From Daphnia carinata (lineage: Eukaryota > Arthropoda > Branchiopoda > Diplostraca > Daphniidae), in NCBI RefSeq assembly GCF_022539665.2, contig NC_081331.1:8401534-8465533 (forward strand): DNA of 64,000 bases, given 5' to 3'. Both the position numbers and the translations under genes were made by a program. How positions within the stretch are numbered: the first letter of the stretch is position 1; every line of letters starts with the position of its first letter. Positions 1 to 9,791 of the stretch are shown here, piece by piece. The notes under the pieces were generated by a model that saw only the letters and a list, made by a program, of their open reading frames with translations, made no database searches and was not told the origin of the DNA.

Positions 1-780
1 CAACTCGGCATCGGTAAGAGGTGTAGCTCGTCGACGGCACAACTTCACTTTGTCGAGTGCATAGGCGGATCCGGAGTCGTTCGGCAGTTGTTTTCTCCCT
101 TCCACCAGTACTTGCCACTGGCCTTCCGTTAGTTGTACTTCAAAGGCCCCTCGTATACCGTTAATCCAGTCGTTCCACTGAAGGACGTTTGTTCCAATTT
201 CTTCGTGCCACGTAAGCGCCATCCCAAACAGCGAACTTATGGCGGCTCTTCGTTTATCTACGTCTCCCCAGTTTTCCGCCAGAGCCTTCCGATTAACCAG
301 CTGCAACCAATCCTGGAGTATCTCGTCTGTTGATCCTGAATACTTCACGTCACCTTCGAGCGTTATACGGACAACGGCGGCTGGAGCTGGGATTGGGGGT
401 TGAGGGTCGGGTGGAGCCGCAGCTGGAACGGCTAATAGCCGGTTGGTTAGGGCCGTTAGCAATTCTTGTTGTTGTTGCTGCATCTGCTGTTGTTGTTGTA
501 TCTGCTGTTGTTGTTGTATCTGCTGTTGTTGAAGCTGGAACTGCTGTTGTTGTTGCTGTTGATTGGCCGTTAGTGCGGCCAGAGCGGCGTTCAGGACATT
601 CGGATCCATGTCGGTTAGTTCGACTCTCAATGTTTCTTCGGCGTCGAGGAATTCCTCAAGCTTTCTATTAAAGCAACGTTCAGGGAAGCACAAACAGTTT
701 TCGTCACACTGTTGATGCCCCTTTGCGCACACACACCTTGTACAAAACCCTATTCCGCAGCGGCAGCGAGACCGACTCAT
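1..780 (-). CDS. Ty3/gypsy-type retrotransposon gag, N-terminal part (runs off the window)
   Basis: An open frame of 260 codons runs without a stop from an ATG at 780..778 to the window edge on the minus strand, so the gene is cut by the window. It encodes a Cys-rich N-terminal segment (about residues 6-36, nine Cys, including CRCG and CLCF), then a glutamine-rich stretch of CAA/CAG codons (about residues 74-105). A Pro-rich linker follows, then a region like the retrotransposon gag family (EILQDWLQL, LTWHEEIG, WNDWINGIRGAF, YALDKVKLCRR). Gag proteins build the virus-like particle. The leader, primer site and 5' LTR of the same element lie at 781-1116 and 5371-5738, separated by a later BEL insertion. 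A shorter start at 609 is possible, but the frame is open to 780. The gag call is inferred from composition and motif order. The Cys-rich head is not a standard CCHC knuckle. Confidence 0.7.
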   Translation of the reverse strand, partial: MSRSRCRCGIGFCTRCVCAKGHQQCDENCLCFPERCFNRKLEEFLDAEETLRVELTDMDPNVLNAALAALTANQQQQQQQFQLQQQQIQQQQQIQQQQQMQQQQQELLTALTNRLLAVPAAAPPDPQPPIPAPAAVVRITLEGDVKYSGSTDEILQDWLQLVNRKALAENWGDVDKRRAAISSLFGMALTWHEEIGTNVLQWNDWINGIRGAFEVQLTEGQWQVLVEGRKQLPNDSGSAYALDKVKLCRRRATPLTDAEL

Positions 781-1116
781 TCGCACCCCGACAAGCCTGA
801 CCAAAATGTCGTATGTTCAAAAGAGTTTTTTTTGTTTGTTTTTTTTTCGTTCGTTTGGTTGTTTCCGCAAAACCAGCGATCACTTAGGTATCGGATGGCG
901 GAGATTTGAGGCGATACGATTCAAGACACTACGCAAAGCAAGGTATACCTCCCTACGACAATGTCGCGCGACTAAAACGAGGGAAAACCGCGTGCTCTCC
1001 ACGTTACGCTAATCGATTGCGCAGCAAACCAGATGAAACGGGTATAACGAACCCGCGGCGAATTTTACGACTGATTCCGATTTCTACGTTGACTTTCGAC
1101 GGAGAACTTTCAAGAC
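781..1116 (-). mobile_element. gypsy leader (5' untranslated) distal segment
   Basis: This stretch lies between the gag ATG (780) and the BEL insertion point, read on the minus strand. No convincing gene is present. It ends with AAGAC (1112-1116), one copy of the 5-bp target-site duplication of the nested BEL element. Together with 5376-5498 it forms a leader of about 460 bp for the gypsy element. Confidence 0.6.
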
Positions 1117-1686
1117 TGTAAAAAAAAGGAAGAGGAGGTGAAGAAAAGCGTCCCCATTGACCCTTTTCAACTTCAATTGGACGCAACGCGAACGTTGCGA
1201 AGCGGTAGACGACATTGCGTCTTGCCGAACTTATAAAGAGGAGCATCTTGAGGATAAAATCAGTGTGACCAAGACCCTTTATCGGAAGAAGGTGAAGTGT
1301 CATAGTGTTAACTAAAGAATCTTGTGCGTTATTTGTGCGAACTATTAAATAGTCGTGTACTTTAACTAGGTGGATTAGAGTTGTTAAAACTAAAATAGAA
1401 TAGTGTCGTAAGTGTTATCAATACTTCCCTTCGGGGCCCGTGGGTGATAGTGAGCGACTTGTGAGCGTTCACCCACGGTGACGGGAACTGGATGTTCGAA
1501 TTGTGTTCTTCATCAATTGACATCACGGTGCCTGAGTCGTGGGTGTAAAGTCGACGGGATATTATTATTGTTTTAAGTTTCTAGGCTTAATCCCTAAATC
1601 CTACAAGTAAGTAATCAAACCCCCCTTTTTTCACGAATGCTACTCATTGTGACCATAGAGCTGAGCAATTCCCGATATTTTATACA
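1117..1686 (+). repeat. BEL/Pao 5' LTR
   Basis: The 570-bp LTR begins TGTAAAAA and ends TTTTATACA, giving short TGTA/TACA inverted ends. The left edge is set by the AAGAC duplication, the right edge by the match to 5325-5370 and by the primer site that follows. A TATAAAG element at about 1230 is a plausible promoter TATA box. Confidence 0.75.
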
Positions 1687-1703
1687 TGGTCCGTCGAGCC
1701 GGA
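1687..1703 (+). promoter_or_regulatory. tRNA-Tyr-like primer binding site of the BEL element
   Basis: Directly after the LTR the sequence TGGTCCGTCGAGCCGGA is complementary to the 3' end of an animal tRNA-Tyr (from memory of that tRNA) with one mismatch at position 7. This is where minus-strand DNA synthesis would be primed. Confidence 0.6.
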
Positions 1704-1778
1704 GTAATCTATGAGAAGGTTCATGAGGGGAGGGGGTGAGAATCATTCCTATAAGATACTCTATTAGACTGAGTAAGT

Positions 1779-2000
1779 CGGTTCCTAGAGTGGCGCGATG
1801 CCAATAGAAAGTTCTACGGAAAATTCTAGTTCGGCGGTTCCTAGAGTGGCGCGCTGCCAATAGAAAGCTCTACGGAAAATTCTAGTTCGGCGGTTCCTAG
1901 AGTGGCGCGATGCCGACAGAAGCTCTAAGGAAAATTCTAAAATTCGGTCGGTTCCTAGAGCGGCGCGATGCCGGATAAAAGCTCTATGGAAAGATTATAC
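1779..2000 (+). repeat. about 4 x 56-bp tandem repeat in the BEL leader
   Basis: Four diverging copies start with CGGTTCCTAGAG at 1779, 1835, 1891 and 1949 (periods 56, 56 and 58 bp). Each contains a GGCGCG core. The repeat lies between the primer site and gag in an untranslated leader. Its function is unknown. Confidence 0.85.
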
Positions 2001-2298
2001 TTTCGCTAATTTAACGGGGAAATTAGTAAGCCGCGTTCAAGACGACGGTCCTATGGCGTACGACCTACGTTCCATTTTTAACAGTTAAAAAAAAAAATAA
2101 AAAAATAAAAAAATAAAAAAAAACGTCACTGCGAAGTATCGACGAATTGAACGCATGTAGATCGTTAGGATTGTTCACACCCAAGGGGAACTTAGATTTA
2201 AAAAAAAAAATTGTTATTATCATTTTTTCATGCCTATACTTGATTGTTAAATTCTAATCTTAAATAATTCTCATTTCAGCACATATACCCCAGTTAAA

Positions 2299-3840
2299 AT
2301 GGAGAAAACACTTCGGCTAATCGAAATTTATAGACTGAGGTTTCAGGAGGTTTTAAGGAGAATTAGCGAAGAAGTTGACAAACCCGAGGCCCCCGAACTT
2401 AATGGGGTAGGGGAAGACCTCGCCTCAAAATGGAATGCTCTCCGCTCTCTTTACGAATCCGCGATCGATGACTCCGAGACTGACGAACTAGAAGCTCGGG
2501 TTAATGCCATGGAGGATTGCCGAACACAATATCACAAAGCGAGGGGATTAATCGCTAAGACAAAAGAAAGTCGTCAGAGCGTCCCTCCTCCATCTGACCC
2601 ATCTGAACCAGAACCAGTATCATCACACCATGTTTTTTCAGCAGTCATAGCGAAACTTACGGCAACCAAGATACCAACATTTGCCGGAGAAACATTAAAG
2701 TGGCCAGAGTTCTGGGGGCTTTATGAGCTCACGATTCATAATCTACCTGGACTTTCCTCGCTGGAAAAATTCGTAAGGTTAAAAGAAGCCTTAAAGGGAG
2801 AAGCATCAGCCGTCGTCGAGGGTTTACCTCTGACCAGCTCTAACTACTGTGCGGCTATTGAGCAGTTACTATCTCACTATGGATCAACAGACGTAATCAT
2901 TCAAGAGAATTTTAGACAGCTCCATAATTTACCAGTGGTGCCTCCGGGAAATCATAAGGCTTTAAAACAGTTCTTGATGGAAGGAGAAGTGCGAATACGC
3001 AGCCTTGAAAGTTTAGGTGTTGCGTATGACGGTTATGCTCGACCTTTCGTATCTCATCTGGTGGACCGCTTACCCAGAAACCTACGCACCGCTTGGTACC
3101 GCTCCGCATCTGATCGGGATGATCAAGCCGATGTCAAGGATGTTTTGGCCTTCCTTCGTAAGGAAGTAATGAGCCAGGAGAGGAGCCAATCTTCTGAATC
3201 CTCCGTTCGAAAACGTACGAACACGTTGGAGACCTTTACTGGTTATGAAACTAAAAAGACTAGGTTGATTCCTTCGGTAGCCTCGATGACCTCGATGACG
3301 AGAACCGGGTTTAAAGGGGATTCCCGGAACGAATGCGTCTTTTGTCGCCTACCCCATTCTCCACTCAAATGTCCCTTGCCTCTACAGAAAAAATTAGAAG
3401 CGGTAAAGCTTGGGAGGCTTTGTTACGCTTGTCTGCGAAAAGGACATCAAGTATCCAACTGCAAGAACCCAAATCCTAATTGCAGGAGATGCAAGCGTCG
3501 TCATCACACCGCCCTGTGTCGAGACGATAAAGACCAGCCTAATCAAGACGTACGAAACAACCCAACAACGTCCACCACCAAAACCTCGGCTAGCCTATGC
3601 ACCACTCTTCCGCAAGGCGGAGATATCTTTCTAAAGACCGTTACGGTTTTTCTTTACGGGCCCAAAGGCAAAATGAAGGTCACTTGCCTTATCGACGAGG
3701 GGAGTCAACGATCCTATGTCACTGACCATGTCGCTGAAGAATTGGGACTGTCGTACAAGTTCAAACGCTTTCTATATGCTCATTTGGCTCTAAAAATATT
3801 GTTGAACCCACAGCTATTCGCTGTTTTTGCCTTGAAATAA
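2299..3840 (+). CDS. BEL/Pao gag-protease (first part of gag-pol, frameshifted)
   Basis: The frame encodes a BEL/Pao gag with an N-terminal helical region, a DUF1759-like capsid segment (TKIPTFAGETLKWPEFW, from about residue 123) and Cys/His zinc knuckles (CVFCRLPHSPLKC; CYACLRKGHQVSNC near residue 375; CRRCKRRHHTALC). An aspartic protease segment of the DUF1758/A17 type follows, with catalytic Asp in LIDEGSQ (D466). The open frame ends at 3840, but after about 3762 the expected protein continues in another frame (SFGSKNIVEPTAIRC and onward) into the ORF at 3933. BEL gag-pol is normally one long ORF, so a single small indel near 3762 is the likely break. The ATG at 2299 follows the leader and gives the expected gag N-terminus. 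Confidence 0.85.
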   Translation: MEKTLRLIEIYRLRFQEVLRRISEEVDKPEAPELNGVGEDLASKWNALRSLYESAIDDSETDELEARVNAMEDCRTQYHKARGLIAKTKESRQSVPPPSDPSEPEPVSSHHVFSAVIAKLTATKIPTFAGETLKWPEFWGLYELTIHNLPGLSSLEKFVRLKEALKGEASAVVEGLPLTSSNYCAAIEQLLSHYGSTDVIIQENFRQLHNLPVVPPGNHKALKQFLMEGEVRIRSLESLGVAYDGYARPFVSHLVDRLPRNLRTAWYRSASDRDDQADVKDVLAFLRKEVMSQERSQSSESSVRKRTNTLETFTGYETKKTRLIPSVASMTSMTRTGFKGDSRNECVFCRLPHSPLKCPLPLQKKLEAVKLGRLCYACLRKGHQVSNCKNPNPNCRRCKRRHHTALCRDDKDQPNQDVRNNPTTSTTKTSASLCTTLPQGGDIFLKTVTVFLYGPKGKMKVTCLIDEGSQRSYVTDHVAEELGLSYKFKRFLYAHLALKILLNPQLFAVFALK

Positions 3841-5312
3841 GTGGTACTCGAGCCGAGAGTGAGCGTTTTGAACTGAATGCCCTAGCCCAACCGGCACTAT
3901 GTCTGGATTTACCGGCACCAAAAATATATGCGGTGACAGAATTGTCTGATCGTATTATGGCAGATGAGCGAATTGCGTCGCATTGCCCGGGTCTTAATAG
4001 TGTCGACTTCCTCTTAGGAGCCGATTATTGCACCCGCATAGTAAACTACAAAACCATTTCTTGCCAAAGTGGATTGCTTGCTATTTCAAGCAAGTTTGGG
4101 TGGTTGGTATTTGGACAAGAAAAACGCCCTGGTGCGTCTGGTATTTTAACCCTTTCTACGGTTATGGGAGTTGAATTATTTCCCGATGAAAAAGAAAATG
4201 GAAACGAAGACCTGCGTAGATTTTGGGACCTGGAACACTTTGGTATTTCCGACCCACACCACGGTGGAAACGAGCCGAATCCATTAACTGAATTTAGCAA
4301 CTTGATCACGAGGAGTTCAAGCGGCCGTTACTCGGTACCTCTTCCATGGCGACCGGACAAAAAGGATCTACTTAACTCCAATTACCATCAGGCCTTGTCC
4401 CGATATAAACGCCTTCTACGCCACCTCCAAGAGGATCCGAGTTTATTTAAAGCCTATCACCATCAAATCCAAGAATATATACGGTCAGGTTATGTAAGCA
4501 GATTGGGAAGTAGTTCCGATGGCCAGATAACGGGACCTGAGTATTATCTGCCACATCGAACTGTAGTTCGCAACGAAGCCATTACTACAAAAATCCGGCC
4601 TGTTTTCGACGCTTCCGCTCGGGGGGATCACGACCTCTCCTTAAATGATTGTTTGGAGACAGGTGATAATTTGAACCCCGAGTTGTTAGAGGTTCTGTTA
4701 AGATTCCGCTGGAACCGCGTAGCCTGGGTGGGGGATATCGAAAAGGCCTTCCTTCAAGTGGAAATAAATCCCGAAGATCGAGACGCCCTCCGGTTTATTT
4801 GGACGGACGACGTACCAATAGGTGGGGAGCAAATAGAACCCTCTATTTTCCGGTGGAATCGTGTCACGTTCGGATTGTCCCCTAGCCCCTTTTTGTTACG
4901 CATAGTCATCCGGAAGCATTTAACCGAGGCCGCTGGAATTGATCCTTCCCTAGCTCGCTATATAGAAGAAAATCTGTACATGGATGATCTTCTAGCCGGG
5001 TCCCACTCTGTCGAAGAAGCTTCAAAGACCATCCAGCGCGTCATCAACGCCTTTAGTGGCGCTTGTATGAGGTTGACTAAATGGGTTACAAACGAACCCT
5101 CGTTAAAGTTTTCGGTACTCCAAACCGACACCCTTACATCAAGTAACACCGCCTCTCGTCCTATCGGATGTGACGAAAACTCAAAGATTTTAGGAGTCAT
5201 CTGGAAACCGAATGAAGACTATTGGACCTTTGACTTGTCCAAAATATTAAGCCCGTTGTCCAATATTCCGGAGAGCGTTACCAAGAGACAAATGTTGAGC
5301 GTTGAGAGTTGA
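3763..5312 (+). pseudogene. BEL/Pao reverse transcriptase, truncated (second part of gag-pol)
   Basis: This is the continuation of the BEL polyprotein. The frame is open from about 3763 and its first ATG is at 3933. It carries the end of the protease region (DFLLGADYCTRIV, KFGWLVFGQ) and then the reverse transcriptase: KIRPVFDASA, motif A in VGDIEKAFLQV, FGLSPSPFLL, and the catalytic YMDD at 4977-4988. The protein stops at 5312, just after a VTKRQMLSV segment that normally leads into the connection and RNase H domains. The deletion to the 3' LTR remnant removes RNase H and integrase. Confidence 0.85.
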
Positions 5313-5324
5313 GATCATCCATCA

Positions 5325-5370
5325 TACTCATTGTGACCATAGAGCTGGGCAATTCCCGATATTTTATACA
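5325..5370 (+). repeat. BEL/Pao 3' LTR remnant
   Basis: These 46 bp match the last 46 bp of the 5' LTR (1641-1686) with one difference (GAGCTGGGC against GAGCTGAGC). AAGAC, the right copy of the target-site duplication, follows. Only the LTR 3' end survived the internal deletion. Confidence 0.85.
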
Positions 5371-5498
5371 AAGACTCACGAAATCACCGATGCGACCTCG
5401 TGACGAATTCGTAGAACGGTAACGAAAAAAAACCGCGGCGTCGCGAGACAGGACACTGGAATTATTACCTCAGATGCGATCTCGCCGCTGCCACCAAA
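5371..5498 (-). promoter_or_regulatory. gypsy leader proximal segment with tRNA-Leu-like primer site
   Basis: Reading the minus strand from the LTR edge there are two T residues and then TGGTGGCAGCGGCGAG (5496..5481). Its first 12 bases are complementary to the 3' end of an animal tRNA-Leu (from memory of that tRNA). This identifies the adjacent LTR as the 5' LTR and fixes the element's orientation as minus. The remainder down to 5371 is leader. Confidence 0.65.
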
Positions 5499-5738
5499 TG
5501 TTGCGGAAAAGACGTTGAACGAAACACAAAACAACGAACACTTTTAAATTCCTGTATTTTAGGCCTTGCCTAACGACGTTCGTTTCGCAAAACGTCTCGT
5601 CACACTCTGCTAACTCGTCCCATTTCGACTCCAAAACCAGGGGGTAAAACAGGGGGTTAGGAATACATGGATGCCAACTAGCCCACGGCTAGCAGGAAGA
5701 CAAAACGCTCCAGGGCTAAACGTTAGCATTTCGCAACA
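5499..5738 (-). repeat. gypsy 5' LTR (minus orientation)
   Basis: The 240-bp LTR has perfect 7-bp inverted ends (TGTTGCG/CGCAACA). It is nearly identical to the LTR at 41030-41263. I see two indels (about 8 and 14 bp) and one or two substitutions between them. The outer flank at 5739 reads, on the minus strand, ...ACGGTT immediately before the LTR. Confidence 0.85.
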
Positions 5739-5890
5739 AACCGTTGTCACTTACTGGACTACGTCAAAAAATTACGTGTCGTAAAGTTCTTGTTCGTTCT
5801 ATCCTTTCTCGATTATTTCTTTGTAATCAGTTGTTTACGAGGATAGGTCTCGAAATTGCAAAACATACATAATAGTATAGGGTTTACTGG

Positions 5891-6109
5891 TTACCTGTCG
5901 GCTGATGCAGACTGGCACTCGTTTCTGCTACGGTATTCTGTAAAGATGAAAACGTACTGGGATGGGAGAGATGGGGGGATTCTCAGGTATTCGTAAGAGA
6001 CTGCCAAATGGGCGTGGTTGATTCCATGTTGATTTAAGCGTCGGATATGAAATGCGGACACGTATTTTATGCAATTCTTATGAATCCTAATGGACACCTT
6101 AACCAACAA
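5891..6109 (-). other. Recurrent unassigned 72/77-aa ORF of the array unit
   Basis: A short ORF recurs at 5891-6109 (-), 15041-15274 (-), 24199-24432 (+) and 51379-51597 (+). Two copies are 72 aa and two are 77 aa; the difference is an in-frame 15-bp indel after MLVKV. Most other residues agree, with two substitutions in the 51-kb copy. In the plus-oriented copies a GACAG/GTAACC that could be a splice donor lies at the end. I do not recognise the product. It may be a fragment of an exon or chance. Confidence 0.25.
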
Positions 6110-6288
6110 TCAACGGACTTTGTTCTTCACTCTTAATGGTTACGGCAGCTCATCCAATTTTTACTTGTTTTGCGTACCAAAATTTGTATTGTTCTTTGCA
6201 TCGTAAAAAATATTTTGAATTCATTCCAAGCTTTAAACAAAAAATATTTGCCTTCTGGCTGAAAATTGTAATGCATTGATCTAGGCAT

Positions 6289-6615
6289 ATGTGCGATCTG
6301 ACTTTAATTGCTGTTTGGGCCATCATTGAAATGACAAAATATGGAACACGAAAACGAACAATTCTTGAAACACAGTCTTACGGAAATTACTTCCATTTAA
6401 TAAAACATAAAACTTTAAAGCGCATTAAACTAACAGGGATACAGAAGTGTCCTGAACCGTTGCCAAATGTAAAGGCAGCCATTTCTTATCGCGCTAATAG
6501 ATGGTGGGTGAGGGAAGCATCCACACAACTACTGTCTTCACATGCTTGGAACGCCGCAGTGTTCCATCAGTTTGCGGCATGCTTCTCTCACTCATCATGT
6601 AGTAGCACGACATAA
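6289..6615 (+). other. Hairpin-bearing spacer block with unassigned ORF
   Basis: The block recurs at 38.9-39.2 kb and 50.8-51.2 kb in opposite orientation. It holds a 98-bp hairpin-like segment (6501-6598) with 20-bp imperfect inverted ends (ATGGTGGGTGAGGGAAGCAT against the complement of 6579-6598). The 108-aa ORF across it has no recognisable domain and its length differs between copies, so I doubt it is a gene. Confidence 0.35.
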
Positions 6616-6622
6616 CGTCAGG

Positions 6623-6644
6623 ACCCTAACGTCGACGTTAGGGT
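6623..6644. repeat. 22-bp perfect palindrome
   Basis: ACCCTAACGTC is followed immediately by its exact reverse complement, with a GTCGAC centre. It is conserved at 38882-38903 and 50844-50865, each time beside the hairpin block. Confidence 0.9.
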
Positions 6645-8925
6645 GCTGAAAAATCCCCGCCAGGCCTTGAAACTGTGGAAGCAACGTGATTGCTAATTCA
6701 CGCTTCCTTTCTGTTTAGTTGTTAAGCGAATCAATGAATTTTTGACGGATCTCTTTCGATAGGATTGCTCGATATTGCTGAAGTCTACATGGTAATAAAA
6801 AAGTAGAAAGGTTAAACACTGTCGAATAGTTTGTCAGAAAGGGGATAATTTTGATTTGGGCCGAAATAGAAACAAGAATGGAGGTCTGGATGACTTGGCT
6901 GGGGAAACGATTCATTGAAATAAGTCATAGAAAAAAAAAAGGAAACGCGTAATCAAATTTATTTAAGGTCCGGTATCATCATGCTTAATACTAGTAGTAT
7001 AAGGTTGACGAGGGAAGGAAGAATGGCGGAAATGGGTCTGTCATTTCTGCGACATTCAAAGGCACTGCAAGAAAACCATCACATCGATCGGTTGTACCGC
7101 GTTCTTTCTTGCGTGTTACCAAATTGGCCACAATCACGTAGAATCTTGGCAGATGCAAGGACGACGTGACTGACGTTGCCAAGCGGTTCTCTTGACAACA
7201 ACGTAATTAGTCAAACGAAAAGGGAAAAATGAAAGAGAAAAAATCCATTAGCGACAAAGCCACGTACATTTGTATATTATCATTTCGAACCACTTGGTTC
7301 CGAAATGAATTTTTTTGTTTGACCCTGCATAACACGTTCGTTACCTCATCAAAGATGTTAGTAGGCCTACTCGGAATTATATTCCTTTTTTCCATCACAT
7401 TGGACACCTGCGTTAGCCTTCGCCACTACTTAAAAAAAAGAACGCAATTGAATTGTGCACAATGATGAAAGAAACTCCGTGTTGATTTTTTAAGATTATG
7501 TTTAGGAAAGAATATGAGGTCAAAATGCCAAAGCGATGGCGAAAACGTGCCAACGCCAATTGCACGAACAAAGTCAACTTGAAATGATTAAGTCGACTGA
7601 GGCTTTCGTTGAAAACCATTTGGCGATAGACTGAGAGAAGCTGCGCTCATAGCAGACGTTCAATATCAGAAAAGAGACTGTGTTATATTAACATTTGCCG
7701 ATGCAAACGTCTACTTACGCAATACCATGCAAAACATACAAATGTCCGACTGTTTTCAGTTACCTACGAAGCTCGTTCGGAAAAAGTCGTGAGCTTTCAC
7801 AGTAGAACGGCGCTTCTCTTTTCCCAGGCCTGAGCCGTTCATCTCGTTCCATTCAAACCTTTTTAACGAACTACTCGTCCTGCAAAAGAACATCTTCTAT
7901 GCTTCCCTAATTCTTCTCGATTGGTCGACTTTATGAGGCGGGGACTGTTTCTTGGCGGCCAACTCGTCATCTACTCTCTGCTGATGGTCGCCAACGAGAG
8001 TAACAGAATCGAAACAAGAAAAAAATCAACACAACCATGTCCGTCTCCGTAAATATAGTTGTGTCTAATTTCGTGCACGTCATCTGCCATCACTGTCTCG
8101 GCTGTTCGTCGACCAGGACAGCACCGGCGGCTGTCATCATGACCACGGATCGGCACCTTCATTCAGTACTCCAGAGAATGGATCCACCTTTAAAAGCCAT
8201 CACGGCGCCCCAACTCTTCTACGTTGCACCGTTCAAGAGCTCCTTCGCCGAGCAATGAGTTTTCAGTTTTTTTCTGAGTATCACCAGTCATCAAAGCATG
8301 AAGGGTTAAACGAAACAAGTCGTCGACGTTTGAAGTTTCATTGTTTTGTGTACGCTTTTACTTAAGAATAACATCCTCTTTTCCAAAACTATCACTCGTG
8401 CCCACGTTTGAAGTTAGATCAAATGAACTAGAACATCCAATTCCCTAAAACATTAAAATTGCATTATAAAATGAAATCAACGAGTAAATTAAGAATATTT
8501 ACTGTCAAACCTAAGCTTCATATCCGATTTTAGGGCAGCTCAGCTCTGCTCTAAACATGAATAAAAAAGCACGAACAAAAAATCAACTGAATAATATTCG
8601 AAAGAAGGTCACCCGATTGCTTTTTTACTTCACCTAGATATAGGAATAAAATCTCTCCATTATTACGAGCTACTTGCTACATTTGAAACGCGATACCTAA
8701 CTCAAGACGTGCTGTGTATGGATTAAGAATGTACGGTACTCATAACCGAAACACCACGAATTTCCTGCATCATATGACGACATGTTCAAATCATCACATG
8801 ATTATTTAAATATACAATTTGACGGACGGAGTTTATTTTTTGTTGAAACGAATTTTTTTTTTATATTGACAATGTTTTTATGGCAATCATTTTATATTAC
8901 AAATTAACAAATATTAACTGTCGTG
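6645..8925. repeat. Spacer block of the array unit, no clear gene
   Basis: This block recurs in opposite orientation at 30.6-32.75, 36.7-38.8 and 47.7-50.8 kb, and in part at 22.9-23.9 kb. It contains short ORFs only. A 73-aa ORF at 8037-8258 (+), ATG in CAACCATGT context, has the same translation in its copies at 23608, 31232, 37270 and 48321. Its opposite-strand ORFs change frame between copies. I recognise no family, splice pattern or RNA gene here. Confidence 0.6.
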
Positions 8926-8926
8926 A

Positions 8927-9791
8927 CCGAGGAGAAGCTTCCCGGTCTTACGGCGGGAGACAATCCAATCCCGACCCGTAATTAGACCATCCGACTTTTC
9001 TATTATGGCTTTTTTCGCATGTAATTAATTTCTAGCATGAAAAAAAATCTTTTTAAAAGACATTAAAAGAAGTAAAAACTAAAGTTCATTTATTAAAATT
9101 TTTAATTTTGTTCATTTTGTTTGCTAAATTTAACATGTGCCATAATGAACTGTAGCCTTTTATCAGTGATAGTTAGATCATCTATTTTACAGTATAAAAG
9201 ACTTGATAAGACAATTTATGTTTGGTAACGGTGTTGGTTCGCTAGCGCCGTTACTGCGTATATGTGCGTTACTAATGAATGTTTATCTAATTGCAGGTCT
9301 GGGAATGGCTGAAAAGAGTGACGCAAAGGTCGCGGCAGTTTGAACAACGATGGATTGTGACCACACTAGCTGATTATATGGAAGGGAAACGCCATAAACT
9401 CTAAATGGAAATTAGGTGTCCACATGAATTATAAACGGTGGATTAATGCGGATATGGAGACCAAACCCACTCTTTTTCTTACGTTACTGGTAAGTTGAAC
9501 ATAAATGTTTTTTTATGGTTGTTTTAATAATTTTATAGTTGTCGCTAAAAGAAAGTTCACCGAGCCGAAAGAATTAGAGTAGTGTGCGATTCCATAAACG
9601 ACGTGCACAAGCTCGTTACGACAAATATTTGCATGGCCATCTATAGAAACAAACGTGTAAAGCTGTGCAATACTTTGTAGAAATAAAAGGCGTTTTCTTG
9701 CGTTGATTGCATTGATATTTACACCAAGCGTTCGATATACAGACATAAATTATAGGACATGTTTTTAATATTCAATCGCGTGTCGGGAAAT
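8927..9791. repeat. 3'-flank module of cuticle gene A (paralogous to 12348-13376)
   Basis: Downstream of each A gene lies a module starting GACCGAGGAGAAGCTTCCCGG and containing a CGCTAGCG palindrome, a GTAACGG/CCGTTAC inverted pair, and TTTACACC..GCG..TTC just before the gene end. A diverged second copy lies downstream of the dead C exon (12348-13376). Gene and flank were therefore duplicated together before the units multiplied. No convincing gene is in it. Confidence 0.7.

Larger units (their letters stand above)
1117..5370 (+). mobile_element. BEL/Pao LTR retrotransposon, internally deleted, nested in a gypsy leader
   Basis: The element runs from a 5' LTR (1117-1686, starts TGTA, ends TACA) through leader, gag-protease and reverse transcriptase to a 46-bp remnant of the 3' LTR (5325-5370). 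The remnant matches 1641-1686 with one visible difference. AAGAC flanks it on both sides (1112-1116 and 5371-5375), a 5-bp target-site duplication typical of BEL/Pao. A deletion at about 5310-5324 removed RNase H, integrase and most of the 3' LTR, so the copy is not autonomous. Confidence 0.85.

Noticed and set aside
3410-3634. Overlapping ORFs inside the BEL gag
   Set aside because: Frame shadows of the gag zinc-knuckle region.
6623-6644. Telomere-like CCTAA/TTAGG motif in the 22-bp palindrome
   Set aside because: Only one repeat on each side of a GTCGAC centre; not a telomeric array.
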